DNA from: Streptomyces paludis
GTDB taxonomy: Bacteria > Actinomycetota > Actinomycetes > Streptomycetales > Streptomycetaceae
Length of the DNA stretch: 64,000 bases
Direction: 5' to 3'
Assembly (NCBI RefSeq): GCF_003344965.1
Contig: NZ_CP031194.1
Coordinates: 5,270,001-5,334,000 of the forward strand
Under the pieces are notes generated by a model, which worked only from the letters and a program-made list of their open reading frames with translations, was not told the origin of the DNA and ran no database searches. Within the stretch, counting starts at the first letter, position 1; each line of letters begins with the position of its first letter. This document shows, piece after piece, positions 51,510 to 60,518 of this stretch. Position numbers and translations under genes: made by a program.

Positions 51510-52661
51510 TTACCCCGCCATTGTGTCGTGTGATGCCCCGGTCTCCGAGACGCGCACCCCCTCTCCGCTTCCCGCCGCACCGCACGGGCACTCCGGATGC
51601 GGAGCAATTCGCTCCGGTCGCCAGTCCAGCAGCGGGAGCGACACCTCCCAGCGGGCACCGATACTGCCGGGCAGCTCCCCGTCCAGGAACGACAGCGCGT
51701 GAGCCACCGTCAGCCCCGCCACCGTGGTGGCCAGCCCGAGGTCAGCGGCGGGTACGGCCGCGGCGGGTGCCCGGCCGGAGCGCCACTGCGCCAGCATGCG
51801 CGGCCACCCCGGATCACGGTCCGCCCGCCGCCGGGCCACACAGCCCGCGCACGCCGAGCCGCCGGGCAGCACCAGCGGTCCCACCAGTCCTGTGGCCTCG
51901 ATCACTCCCGCATAGAGATGCGGGGTGCCCGTGGCGATCCACGGGTCCGCCGTCACCGGATCGGGGGCATACGCGGCGAGCCCGTCCCGGGGCGCGACGA
52001 TCACCAGGGAGAGCCCGGGCTCCGGACCGCCCCGGGCCGCCGTGAACTCCGAGTCCCTCGGCGCCCGCCCCGGCGCCGACCGCCTCACCAGCCGCCCGGC
52101 CGCCGCGTCCCTGCGCTCACCGACTGCCTCGGCGGGCAGCCCGCCCGGCGCCACGTCCTCCGCCAGCGCGTGGCCGCCGTCCAGCACATCGACCCGGCCC
52201 ACCCCGGACGCCGCGAGCGCCGCCGCCACGGCCGCCCCGACCCGGCCCGCACCCCGCACCTGCACCCGCATGGTCCGCCGCGCCGCCAGCCGCCGCATCC
52301 CCGCCCCGGGCTCCGGGTGGACGACGGAGAGCGACGCGAGATCGGGCCGCAGCCGGTCGACCGTCTCCGCCCGCCGCCGCAGCGCGTCGGCCGCCGCGCC
52401 GCCCGCGCCCACGTCGTCGATCAGCCCCGCCGCCGTCAGCCGCCGCACCAGCGCGTCCGCCTGCCCGTCGGGCAGCCCCATCGCACGGGCCTCCTCCCGC
52501 AGCAACGGCAGTCCGCGCGTCCCGTCCAACAGCTCCAGAAAGCTGCCCGTCGCCGTATCGACCGGACCCACCAGAACCGCGTGCGCGGGGGTGACCCCGA
52601 ACTGCACCGTCTGCCGCTCCCGCCAGGCCCGCCGCAGCGCGGGCTTCACCATCGGATGCAT
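51510..52661 (-). CDS. Divergent ThiF/E1-like protein
   Basis: 383 residues. The first ~130 residues are helical (a winged-helix-like region, FGVTPAHAVLVGPVDTAT onward). A Rossmann segment follows with VRGAGRVGAAVAAAL instead of the usual GAGGLGS. A zinc site is suggested by CAGC and PECPCG near the C-terminus, as in ThiF/MoeB proteins. The central part lacks the expected Arg finger and aspartate that bind ATP, so activity as an adenylyltransferase is uncertain. Related actinobacterial proteins are labelled TOMM-leader-binding or ThiF-family. ATG at 52661 after GGGGAGG. Confidence 0.65.
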   Translation of the reverse strand: MHPMVKPALRRAWRERQTVQFGVTPAHAVLVGPVDTATGSFLELLDGTRGLPLLREEARAMGLPDGQADALVRRLTAAGLIDDVGAGGAAADALRRRAETVDRLRPDLASLSVVHPEPGAGMRRLAARRTMRVQVRGAGRVGAAVAAALAASGVGRVDVLDGGHALAEDVAPGGLPAEAVGERRDAAAGRLVRRSAPGRAPRDSEFTAARGGPEPGLSLVIVAPRDGLAAYAPDPVTADPWIATGTPHLYAGVIEATGLVGPLVLPGGSACAGCVARRRADRDPGWPRMLAQWRSGRAPAAAVPAADLGLATTVAGLTVAHALSFLDGELPGSIGARWEVSLPLLDWRPERIAPHPECPCGAAGSGEGVRVSETGASHDTMAG

Positions 52662-52843
52662 TCCGGCCTCCCCGTCCCGTGAACGAATTCCCCCTCGTCC
52701 GTGAGATCAGAATGCCCGGGCGGCGCGGATGGTGCGGAAAGTTATCCACAGCGCCGGGCGTTGGTCGTTTCGCATGATGAACGCCAAATAAATGGATCAA
52801 GGTTGAACGAACGCGGGGCGGGACTTCTCGCGCGTACAGCGGG

Positions 52844-52849
52844 TAACGT
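52844..52849 (+). promoter_or_regulatory. -10 element, leaderless arrangement
   Basis: TAACGT ends 6 nt before the GTG at 52856; no ribosome site. Confidence 0.5.
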
Positions 52850-52855
52850 CATGGC

Positions 52856-53410
52856 GTGTCCGCCGATCCTGCCTCCAGACGCTCGGCGACGAGCGCTGTC
52901 GAGGTCCGCAGAAGCGCCCGCCGCAGAAGAACGGTCTCGGCCTACCGCGAGGGCGACCGGACCATCGTGCTGATCCCCGCCCGTATGTCGGAGGCGGAGG
53001 AACAGCGCTGGGTGACGGTCATGCTGGACAAACTCGCCGCGCAGGAGAACAAACGGCTCCTCGGCGACGACGCCCTGACCGAGCGGGCCGAGCGGCTCTC
53101 CACCCAGTACTTCGACGGCAGGGCCCGTCCGCTCACCGTCCGCTGGGTCACCAACCAGAACACCCGCTGGGGCTCCTGCACCCCCGCCGAGGGCAGCATC
53201 CGGCTCTCGCACCGCCTCCAGGGCATGCCCGAGTACGTCATCGACTACGTCCTCGTCCACGAGCTGGCCCATCTGCTCGTACCGGGACACGGCCCGGACT
53301 TCTGGCGGCTGCTGGAGGCGTATCCGCGCACCGAGCGGGCGCGCGGCTATCTCGAAGGAGTGGTGGCCGCCGAGCGGCTGCCGCAACTCCCCGACGCCGA
53401 CGAGGAATGA
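52856..53410 (+). CDS. YgjP-type M48 metallopeptidase
   Basis: 184 residues. The zinc motif HELAHLLVPGHGPDFW gives HExxH plus a downstream His. The preceding NTRWGSCTPAEGSIRLSHRL block is the signature of the YgjP/WLM-like family of small soluble metalloproteases. The N-terminus is basic and probably disordered. Targets are unknown; the family is widespread and sits next to restriction or stress genes in some bacteria. GTG at 52856 is supported by the leaderless -10. Confidence 0.85.
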   Translation: MSADPASRRSATSAVEVRRSARRRRTVSAYREGDRTIVLIPARMSEAEEQRWVTVMLDKLAAQENKRLLGDDALTERAERLSTQYFDGRARPLTVRWVTNQNTRWGSCTPAEGSIRLSHRLQGMPEYVIDYVLVHELAHLLVPGHGPDFWRLLEAYPRTERARGYLEGVVAAERLPQLPDADEE

Positions 53411-53522
53411 GCCGAAACCCCACCCTTCGTGTACCGAGTCCGTACCGGCTCGCCCCGATGTCCGTGCCGACCGTTAGCCTGGCGCGACGTATTCACTTCG
53501 GGACGGGGGACGGTCGTCACGT

Positions 53523-55058
53523 ATGGCCAGGGAATTCCAGCGCGGTCACAAGGCCAGGGTCAGCGATCTCACCGCGGGTACGGATCTGTATGTGGGCGTG
53601 CGGATCGACGCCCCCGGACTGACCTTCGACATCAGCTGCTTCGGTCTCGACGAGGCCGAACAGCTCTCGGACGACCGCTACTTCATCTTCTTCAACCAGC
53701 CGGCGTCCCCCGAGGAATCCCTCCAGCTGCTGGGCGCCCAGGCAGGTGACACCGAGTCCTTCAGGGTGACGCTGGACCGCGTCCCCGCGGCCATCCACAA
53801 GCTCTCCTTCACCGCGACCATCGACGGCGCCGGACAGATGTCCGACATCGGCCCCGGCTATATCCGGATCGTCGCGGGCGGCGAGGAGGTCGTCCGGTAC
53901 GCCTTCACCGGCACGGAGTTCACCACCGAGCGCGCCGTGATGCTCGGCGACTTCTACCGCAAGGACGTCTGGCGCTTCGCCGCCGTCGGCCAGGGCTTCG
54001 ACGGCGGACTCGACGCCCTCCTGAAGAACTTCGGCGGCGAGATCGCCGAGGAGGAGACCCCGGACGCGCCGCCCGAGCCGCCGTCCGCCGGCCCGGTCCC
54101 GGGCTTCGCCGTGCCCACCGGAAGCGCCGCCCCGGCGCCCGCCCCGGTGGCGACGCCGCCCCCCGCCCCCGCGTTCGTACCCGCTCCGGCCCCCGCGTTC
54201 CCGTCCGTGCACACCGCGCAGACCATCGTGGCGCCGCTGTCCCCGCCGCCCGTCGGCGCCGTACCGCCCCCGCCCGTTCCCCCGCCCGCCCCCGCCCCGT
54301 ACGGCCAGCCCGTACCGGCGCCGTACGGCGGGCCGCCGCCGGGCGCGTCCTACGGAGGTGCTCCGCACGGCGTGCCGCAGGGGCCGCCGCCGGGCGGCGC
54401 CGGTCTGGCGGCAGCCCTCCAGCCGTACCGCGAACTGCCCACCGGGCAGCGCTGGACCGTGCAGAACAGCCAACTGGTCCGCGTCGACCTCGGCACCGGC
54501 GGCACCCCGGTCCTCGCCCGCCAGGGCAGCATGGTCATGTACCAGGGCAAGGTCGACTTCGGCTACAAGGGCGCCGGTTTCACCGGCCGGATCGTCGGCA
54601 ACGCCACCGGCCAGGAGATGCAGCTGATGCGCTGCACGGGCAAGGGACAGGTCTTCCTCGCGGAGGAGGGCGCGCATCTGCACCCCGTCGAACTCCAGGG
54701 GGACGGCATCTGTGTCTCCGCGGAGAACGTCCTCGCCTTTGACGAGGGACTCCACTACGAGGTCCGCCGCATCGAGGGCCACGGCATCCCCGGCGGCGCC
54801 CTGTTCACCATGGTCTTCCAGGGCACCGGCACCGTGGTCGTGAAGACCCACGGCACCCCGGTGGTGCTCCCCGTCACCCCCACCACCTTCGCCGACGCCA
54901 ACGCCGTCGTCGCCTGGTCGGCCGCGTCCCAGGTGATCGTCTCGAGCCAGGTCAGACTGCGCAGGAACGCGTACCCGGGCCACAGCGGAGAGACCGTGAA
55001 CCTCCAGTTCCGGGGCGCCCCCGGCAACTTCATCGTCGTCCAGCCGTACGAGGTCTGA
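53523..55058 (+). CDS. TerD-AIM24 fusion protein
   Basis: 511 residues. Residues 1-175 form a TerD domain (LYVGVRIDAPGLTFDISCFGLDE; MSDDRYFIFFNQ-like segment; ESFRVTLDRVP; IRIVAGGEEVVRY), a calcium-binding fold of stress proteins. A 130-residue Pro/Ala/Tyr-rich linker follows. Residues ~310-511 are an AIM24 beta-sandwich (VQNSQLVRVDL; LARQGSMVMYQGKVDF; GKGQVFLAEEGAHLHPV; NLQFRGAPGNFIVVQPYE). TerD proteins act in tellurite or membrane-stress systems; AIM24 proteins trimerise. ATG at 53523. First of three tandem AIM24 genes. Confidence 0.87.
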   Translation: MAREFQRGHKARVSDLTAGTDLYVGVRIDAPGLTFDISCFGLDEAEQLSDDRYFIFFNQPASPEESLQLLGAQAGDTESFRVTLDRVPAAIHKLSFTATIDGAGQMSDIGPGYIRIVAGGEEVVRYAFTGTEFTTERAVMLGDFYRKDVWRFAAVGQGFDGGLDALLKNFGGEIAEEETPDAPPEPPSAGPVPGFAVPTGSAAPAPAPVATPPPAPAFVPAPAPAFPSVHTAQTIVAPLSPPPVGAVPPPPVPPPAPAPYGQPVPAPYGGPPPGASYGGAPHGVPQGPPPGGAGLAAALQPYRELPTGQRWTVQNSQLVRVDLGTGGTPVLARQGSMVMYQGKVDFGYKGAGFTGRIVGNATGQEMQLMRCTGKGQVFLAEEGAHLHPVELQGDGICVSAENVLAFDEGLHYEVRRIEGHGIPGGALFTMVFQGTGTVVVKTHGTPVVLPVTPTTFADANAVVAWSAASQVIVSSQVRLRRNAYPGHSGETVNLQFRGAPGNFIVVQPYEV

Positions 55059-55071
55059 GGGAGCCCGGACA

Positions 55072-55752
55072 ATGAACCAGCAGCTCACGGGCTACGCGCC
55101 CACCCCCGTCGCGGCCCGTATGGAGAACCACGGCCACGCCATGCTCAAGGTCGCCATGGCCACCGGCCAGGACCTGTACGCGCGCACCGGCTCGATGGTC
55201 GCCTACGAGGGCTTCGTCCAGTACGAGCCCAACCCGCCCGCCATCCGCCAGATCGCCTCCCAGTGGGTCACCGGCGAGAGCACCCCCCTGATGAAGTGCT
55301 CCGGCGACGGACTGCTCTATCTCGCCGACTACGGCGCGGATGTCGTCGTCATCAACCTCGACAACGACGCGCTGTCCGTCAACGGCACCAATCTGCTGGC
55401 CTTCGACGCACATCTCCAGTGGGGCGTCGAACGCGTGAAGGGGCTCGCCAAGTTCGCCGGCCAGGGCCTGTGGAACGTACAGATCTCCGGGACCGGCTGG
55501 GTCGCCCTGACCTCGCGCGGCACCCCGGTCGTCGTGGACTGCGGGCGCGGCGAGGACGAGACCTACGTCGACCCCGACGCGCTGGTCGCCTGGTCGCCGG
55601 CGCTCAAGGTGAAGGGCAAGCGCAGCTTCAAGGCGTCCGCGCTGATCGGGCGGGGCAGCGGCGAGGCATTCCAGATGGCGTTCTCGGGCCAGGGCATCGT
55701 GGTCGTCCAGCCCAGCGAGGACAGCACCGACCGACTGCGGATCCAGGGCTGA
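55072..55752 (+). CDS. AIM24 family protein
   Basis: 226 residues forming one AIM24 domain: HGHAMLKVAMATGQDLYARTG, SMVAYEGFVQYEP, LYLADYGADVVVINL and FSGQGIVVVQPSE at the end. It lies 13 bp after the TerD-AIM24 gene with GGGAG before its ATG, and 21 bp before the third copy. AIM24 was named from a yeast mitochondrial protein; bacterial members have no settled function. The operon suggests a hetero-oligomer of three paralogues. Confidence 0.88.
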   Translation: MNQQLTGYAPTPVAARMENHGHAMLKVAMATGQDLYARTGSMVAYEGFVQYEPNPPAIRQIASQWVTGESTPLMKCSGDGLLYLADYGADVVVINLDNDALSVNGTNLLAFDAHLQWGVERVKGLAKFAGQGLWNVQISGTGWVALTSRGTPVVVDCGRGEDETYVDPDALVAWSPALKVKGKRSFKASALIGRGSGEAFQMAFSGQGIVVVQPSEDSTDRLRIQG

Positions 55753-55773
55753 GGGAAGCGAGAGAACACCACC

Positions 55774-56532
55774 ATGCAGAGCCCCCTTTTCGCCCACACG
55801 GAACAGCAGTCCGCGGACCGCTACGTCGTACAGAACCCCCAGCTCCTGCGGGTCGCGCTGACCGGACAGGAGGACGTCCTCGCCCGCAAGGGCGCGATGG
55901 TCGCCTATCAGGGACTGATCGACTTCGACGGGGAGTACGAGTCCCACACCCGGCAGCACGCCCGCGCGCACACCGGTGAGGGGCTGGAGCTGATGCGCTG
56001 CTCCGGGCAGGGCACCGTCTATTTGGCCAACCTCGCCCAGTACATCCATGTCGTGGACGTCGGCCAGGACGGCATCGCGGTGGACAGCGACTACGTTCTC
56101 GCGCTCGACTCCGCGCTGCACACCGAAATCGTCGCCGTGGACAGCCAGTACGGAATCTCCGGCTCCGGCAAGTACCAGCTCACCGTCTCGGGCCGGGGCA
56201 AGGTCGCCCTGATGACCTCGGGCCCGCCCCTGATGATGAGCGTCACGCCCGACAAGTACGTCAACGCGGACGCCGACGCCGTGGTCGCCTGGTCCGCCGG
56301 ACTGCGCGTCCAGATGCAGGCCCAGACGCACTCCTCGGGGGTGCTGCGGCGGCGCGGCAGCACCGGTGAGGGCTGGGAGCTGAGCTTCCTCGGGGAGGGC
56401 TTCGCCCTCGTCCAGCCCAGCGAGGTCATGCCGCCGCAGGGCGCGGAGATCGGCCGGGGACTCGCCGCGCAGTACGGCGTCGGCCGGCAGGGCGCGCACG
56501 GCCAGAACCTCAGCAACGACTGGGGCCGCTGA
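55774..56532 (+). CDS. AIM24 family protein
   Basis: 252 residues, the third AIM24 copy: VQNPQLLRVALTGQEDVLARKG, AMVAYQGLIDFDGEY, GQGTVYLANLAQYIHVVDV, LSFLGEGFALVQPSEV. It is closer to the C-terminal domain of the TerD fusion than to the middle gene, judging by the shared VQN-QL-RV and MVMYQG/MVAYQG blocks. A 30-residue tail (GLAAQYGVGRQGAHGQNLSN) follows. AAGCGAGAG precedes its ATG. A G-rich hairpin terminator closes the operon. Confidence 0.88.
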   Translation: MQSPLFAHTEQQSADRYVVQNPQLLRVALTGQEDVLARKGAMVAYQGLIDFDGEYESHTRQHARAHTGEGLELMRCSGQGTVYLANLAQYIHVVDVGQDGIAVDSDYVLALDSALHTEIVAVDSQYGISGSGKYQLTVSGRGKVALMTSGPPLMMSVTPDKYVNADADAVVAWSAGLRVQMQAQTHSSGVLRRRGSTGEGWELSFLGEGFALVQPSEVMPPQGAEIGRGLAAQYGVGRQGAHGQNLSNDWGR

Positions 56533-56559
56533 CCCGGGACGGCCAGGACCGCGAGGGGA

Positions 56560-56590
56560 GGGGGAGGGGCCGTCGCGCGGGCCCTCCCCC
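56560..56590. terminator. Terminator between convergent genes
   Basis: A 12-bp G/C-rich stem (56560-56571 with 56579-56590) with one mismatch and 7-nt loop. Confidence 0.65.
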
Positions 56591-56611
56591 ACGGAGGTGT
56601 ACGGGCGGCTT

Positions 56612-57139
56612 TCAGCCGTCCAGCGCGGCCAGGGTGTGCTCCAGCAGCCGCACGACCGAGGCGTCGGCGATCTCCCGCACCTCGTCGTAGGTGAACCAGC
56701 GCAGATCGAGCGACTCGTCGCTGATCCGCTCGACCGCCCCGGCCGGCGCCAGCGCCGCGTACTGGACATCCATGTGCCAGTGGCAGGGGGCCGGGATGGG
56801 GTGCCGGTCCAGCCGTACGGGCCGCTCCGACAGCGGGCGCAGATCCAGGATCCCGGACTCCTCCATGGCCTCCCGCAGAGCGGCCCGCAGCAGGGTCCGG
56901 TCACCGGGCTCGCAGTGGCCGCCCATCTGGAGCCACATGCCGAACTTCTTGTGCAGGGTCAGCAGCACCCGCTCCCGCGCCGGATCGATCACCAGCGCGC
57001 TGGCCGTCAGATGCCCGGCCCCGCACGCCTTCCACATACCGTCGGGATGGGCCGCCAGATGGTCCAGATAGAGCCCGCTCAGCTCCGGCTGGTCCTCGTA
57101 CTCCTTCAGTACGAGGACGGCGTCGTCGTGCAGGCTCAC
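56612..57139 (-). CDS. Nudix hydrolase
   Basis: 175 residues. The Nudix box is slightly divergent: GHCEPGDRTLLRAALREAMEESGI. It is preceded by LLTLHKKFGMWLQMGG, a typical approach strand. Substrate unknown. GTG at 57139 overlaps the stop of the DUF2342 gene by 4 nt (GTGA), so the two are translationally coupled. Much longer open frames in the same phase run through the upstream gene and are artefacts. Confidence 0.85.
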   Translation of the reverse strand: MSLHDDAVLVLKEYEDQPELSGLYLDHLAAHPDGMWKACGAGHLTASALVIDPARERVLLTLHKKFGMWLQMGGHCEPGDRTLLRAALREAMEESGILDLRPLSERPVRLDRHPIPAPCHWHMDVQYAALAPAGAVERISDESLDLRWFTYDEVREIADASVVRLLEHTLAALDG

Positions 57140-58605
57140 TTGTCGGTGTCGTCCTTCGGGTCGGTCTTCGGATCCTGCGCCGGGTCGGTCTTCGGGGTGT
57201 CCTTCGTGCCGCCCTGCTCGCCCCGGGCCGCCTCGCCGAGCATCTTGTCCAGCTCCGAGAAGTCCGCCTGCTCGTGGTGGACGAAGCCGTCCGGGTCGTC
57301 CAGGTCCGAGGCCGTCGGCAGCATGTCCGGGTGCTCCCACAGCCGGTCCCGGCCGTCGACCCCGCGCGCGTCCGTGAGCGAGGCCCACAGCCGCGAGGCG
57401 TCCCGCAGCCGGCGCGGACGCAGCTGGAGCCCGATCAGGGTGGCGAAGGTCTGCTCGGCGGGACCGCCGGAGGCCCGGCGCCTGCGCAGCGTCTCGCGCA
57501 GCGCGTCCGCGCCCGTCAGCCGCTGCTTCGCGGCCTCGTGCACCACCGCGTCGACCCACCCCTCGACCAGCGCGAGCGCCGTTTCGAGCCGGGCCAGCGC
57601 CGCTTTCTGCTCCGGGGTGTCCTCCGGCTGGAACATGCCCTGCTGGAGCGCCTCCTGAAGCCCTTCCGGGTTCGACGGGTCGAACTGGCCGACCACGTCC
57701 TCCAGCTTCGAGGTGTCGACCTTGATCCCGCGCGCGTACCCCTCGACCGCGCCGAACATGTGCGACCGCAGCCACGGGACATGGGCGAAGAGCCGCTGGT
57801 GGGCGGCCTCGCGCAGCGCCAGATACAGCCGGATCTCGTCCTTCGGCACACCGAGGTCCTTGCTGAACGCCTCGATGTTCAGCGGCAGCAGCGCGGCCCT
57901 GTTGGCCGGGCCGAGCGGCAGTCCGATGTCCGTCGAGCCGACCACCTCACCGGCCAGCACCCCCACGGCCTGCCCGATCTGCTGGCCGAACATGGCGCCG
58001 CCCATGGAGCGCATCATGCCGATCAGCGGGCCCGCCACGGACTGCATCTCCTCGGGCAGCACCTCGCCCATGGCCGTGCCCACCCGCTCCGCCACCGGGT
58101 CGACGAGCTGCTGCCACGCCGGGAGCGTCGCCTCGACCCACTCGGCGCGGCTCCACGCCACCGCCATGTTCGCGCCGGAGGGCAGCGAGGTCACCCCGTC
58201 GAGCCAGATGTCGGCCAGCCGGACCGCCTCCTCGACCGCCGACCGCTCGGCGGGGCCGACGCTCGCGTCCTTCGTGCCGTCGGGTGTGCCCTGCGCGACC
58301 GTCTGGCGGGCGATCTGCTTCGCCATGTCCCAGTTCACGGGACCGCCCTCGTAGCTGAGCATCTGGCCCAGCTGCTGGAAGGCCGCCCCCAGGTCGTTGG
58401 GGTTGAGCGAACCGAACATGGCGGCGAAGGGATTGTCCGCGCCGCCCGCGCCGCCGGCACCGGGCAGCCCGAAACCTGCGAAGGGGTTGCCGGCACCGCC
58501 CTGGCCACCGGCACCCTGTCCACCTCCGGCAGGGTCCTTCTTCTTGCCGTCGCCGTCCTCCGGCTCCTCCGGCGGAAGGCCGAATCCGAATGGGGTGTCA
58601 CTCAC
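57136..58605 (-). CDS. DUF2342 zinc-dependent metalloprotease-like protein
   Basis: 489 residues. The N-terminal ~75 residues are Gly/Pro/Asn-rich (NPFAGFGLPGAGG and NPFAAMFGSLNP), followed by the DUF2342 domain: REAAHQRLFAHVPWL carries the HxxxxxxH-type zinc motif and VDAVVHEAAKQRLTGADALRETLRRRR (given here only as VVHEAAKQRL and LRETLRRRR) is the conserved helix. The C-terminus is a Lys/Asp/Pro repeat tail (DPKTDPKDD). Annotated in the family as zinc-dependent metalloprotease or F420-associated protein; activity is unproven. GTG at 58603-58605 after GAGGAA. Confidence 0.85.
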   Translation of the reverse strand: MSDTPFGFGLPPEEPEDGDGKKKDPAGGGQGAGGQGGAGNPFAGFGLPGAGGAGGADNPFAAMFGSLNPNDLGAAFQQLGQMLSYEGGPVNWDMAKQIARQTVAQGTPDGTKDASVGPAERSAVEEAVRLADIWLDGVTSLPSGANMAVAWSRAEWVEATLPAWQQLVDPVAERVGTAMGEVLPEEMQSVAGPLIGMMRSMGGAMFGQQIGQAVGVLAGEVVGSTDIGLPLGPANRAALLPLNIEAFSKDLGVPKDEIRLYLALREAAHQRLFAHVPWLRSHMFGAVEGYARGIKVDTSKLEDVVGQFDPSNPEGLQEALQQGMFQPEDTPEQKAALARLETALALVEGWVDAVVHEAAKQRLTGADALRETLRRRRASGGPAEQTFATLIGLQLRPRRLRDASRLWASLTDARGVDGRDRLWEHPDMLPTASDLDDPDGFVHHEQADFSELDKMLGEAARGEQGGTKDTPKTDPAQDPKTDPKDDTDK

Positions 58606-58879
58606 GGGGTTCCTCGGCTCGTAGGGCCACCGGCTTCCCGCCGGCAGCGGCTGCCCGACTGCACCACCCAGCCTAGCGACGTCCTGTACGGGGCACAGGA
58701 CGTGAGAGCGGGGCACCGCGTCCGGGCGCCGCCGGCTCTCACCGGCCGAAAGCGGACCGACATCCCGTTGGCTTCCGGGCTCGGTGCTTCGTCGGTGGAC
58801 GGCCTGCGGCAGGATGGACGTCACCTGGTACGTACGCGTCATTCACGTACGTATTGAAGACAACCGCTGGAGACGCCCG

Positions 58880-59992
58880 GTGAGTTCCCGAGATCCGCAG
58901 GTTCGCGCAGCGCGAAACCACTCAACCCCGACCCCGTCCCGCGGCCCCGTCGTCGCGGTGACCGGCGCCGCCTCCGGCGTCGGTGACCTGCTCACCCGGC
59001 GCCTGGCCGCGTCCGAGGAGATCAAGCAGGTCATCGCCATCGACGAGCGCAGAGGAGAAGTCTCCGAGGCGCAGTGGTACATCCTGGACGTCCGTGACCC
59101 GGCCATCGCGGAGAAGCTCCGCGGCGCGGACGTGGTGGTGCATCTGGCGCTCGATCTCGACCTGGAGACCGACGCCGCGGCCCGCACCGCGTACAACGTA
59201 CGCGGCACACAGACGGTGCTGACGGCGGCGGCCGCCGCCGGTGTGCACAGGGTCGTGCTCTGCACCTCGGCCATGGTCTACGGCGCCCTGCCCGACAACG
59301 ACATCCCGCTCTCCGAGGACGCCGAGCTGCGCGCCACCGCCGAGGCCACGGGCGTCGGTGACCTGCTGGAGATCGAACGTCTCGGCCGCCGCGCGCCGCG
59401 CGCGCACCCCGGCCTCCAGGTGACGGTCGTCCGGCCCGCCGTCCTGGTCGGCGGCACGGACACCGCCCTCACCCGCTACTTCGAGTCGCCCCGGCTGCTC
59501 GTCGTGGCGGGATCCCGGCCCACCTGGCAGTTCTGCCATGTCGAGGACCTGGTCAGCGCGCTGGAGTACGCGGCGCTCGAAAAGGTCGAGGGGGAGCTGG
59601 CGGTCGGCTGCGACGGCTGGCTGGAGCAGGAGGAGGTCGAGGAACTCAGCTCCATCCGAAGGATGGAGCTTCCCTCGGCGGTCGCCCTGGGGGCCGCCGC
59701 GCGGCTGCACCGGATCGGTCTGACGCCCTCGCCGGCCGGAGACCTCGCCTACACGATGCACCCCTGGGTGGTCAGCGTCAGCCGGCTGCACGACGCGGGC
59801 TGGCGGCCCCGGTGGACGAACGAGGAGGTCCTCGCCGCGCTCCTGGAGGAGGTCGAGGGCCGCCACACGGTCGCCGGCCGCCGCCTCGGCCGCAAGGACG
59901 CCACCGCGGCGGGCGCCGCGGGCGCGACGGTGGCCCTGCTCGGCACGGCGGCGCTCGTACGGCGGGCCCGCAAGGCTCGCCGCCGGCTGTAG
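58880..59992 (+). CDS. NAD-dependent epimerase/dehydratase-like protein with C-terminal helix
   Basis: 370 residues. Rossmann start VVAVTGAASGVGDLL, an Asp at the end of strand 2 (IAIDERRGE), VVVHLALDLDL and CTSAMVYGA. The expected catalytic YxxxK is not obvious, so it may be a binding protein rather than an oxidoreductase. Residues 345-362 (AAGAAGATVALLGTAALV) form a hydrophobic helix followed by a basic tail, which suggests membrane attachment. GTG at 58880 with GGAG 7 nt upstream. It is divergent from the DUF2342 gene. Confidence 0.78.
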   Translation: MSSRDPQVRAARNHSTPTPSRGPVVAVTGAASGVGDLLTRRLAASEEIKQVIAIDERRGEVSEAQWYILDVRDPAIAEKLRGADVVVHLALDLDLETDAAARTAYNVRGTQTVLTAAAAAGVHRVVLCTSAMVYGALPDNDIPLSEDAELRATAEATGVGDLLEIERLGRRAPRAHPGLQVTVVRPAVLVGGTDTALTRYFESPRLLVVAGSRPTWQFCHVEDLVSALEYAALEKVEGELAVGCDGWLEQEEVEELSSIRRMELPSAVALGAAARLHRIGLTPSPAGDLAYTMHPWVVSVSRLHDAGWRPRWTNEEVLAALLEEVEGRHTVAGRRLGRKDATAAGAAGATVALLGTAALVRRARKARRRL

Positions 59993-60035
59993 GGCGGACC
60001 GGCGGCTGTGAGGCGCCGCCGTTTCCGGGCTGTCG

Positions 60036-60049
60036 GTGCCGTACGGCAC
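60036..60049. promoter_or_regulatory. 14-bp perfect palindrome before moaE
   Basis: GTGCCGTACGGCAC ends 10 nt before the chosen moaE ATG. It could be an operator or a translation-blocking hairpin. Confidence 0.4.
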
Positions 60050-60059
60050 GATGGACACC

Positions 60060-60518
60060 ATGGCGAACACGTACCTCCACCCCGGCGAGCGGGCCGCAGA
60101 GGACCCCATCCGGCTGCTGGCGATCCGCGACACCCCGCTGAGTGTCGACGAGGTCTTCCGCGCGGTCGGCGACGACGCGGCGGGCGGCACGGCGCTCTTC
60201 GTCGGTACGGTGCGTGACCACGACCGGGGCTCCGATGTCGCGGCCCTCGGCTACACCGGTCATCCGTCGGCCGAGGCGGAACTGCGCAAGGTGGCGGAGA
60301 AGGTCGTCGCCGATTTCCCGGTCCGCGCGCTGGCGGCCGTCCACCGGGTGGGGGACCTGGCGGTCGGGGATCTGGCGGTGGTGGTCGCGGTCTCCTGCGC
60401 GCACCGGGGGGAGGCGTTCGAGGCGTGCCGCAGGCTGATAGACGACCTCAAGGAGCGGGTCCCGATCTGGAAGCAGCAGAAGTTCACGGACGGGACAGAG
60501 GAATGGGTGGGCGCGTAG
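60060..60518 (+). CDS. moaE: Molybdopterin synthase catalytic subunit
   Basis: 152 residues. MoaE motifs: ALFVGTVRDHDRG, ALGYTGHPSAEAEL (with the usual YE replaced), VHRVGDLAVGDLAVVVAVSCAHR and the active-site LKERVPIWKQQKF with the two functional lysines. Together with MoaD it converts precursor Z to molybdopterin. Starts at ATG 60060; ATG 60051 is also in frame. The MoaD partner is not in the window; MoeZ, which charges MoaD-like carriers, is. Confidence 0.9.
   Translation: MANTYLHPGERAAEDPIRLLAIRDTPLSVDEVFRAVGDDAAGGTALFVGTVRDHDRGSDVAALGYTGHPSAEAELRKVAEKVVADFPVRALAAVHRVGDLAVGDLAVVVAVSCAHRGEAFEACRRLIDDLKERVPIWKQQKFTDGTEEWVGA

Noticed and set aside
57136..57775. 387-codon extension of the Nudix gene
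   Set aside because: It is the out-of-phase shadow of the DUF2342 gene; the GTGA overlap and Nudix fold length support the start at 57139.
60060..60518. A complete molybdopterin operon
   Set aside because: Only moaE (and moeZ 32 kb away) is present; no moaA, moaC or moaD is seen in the window.
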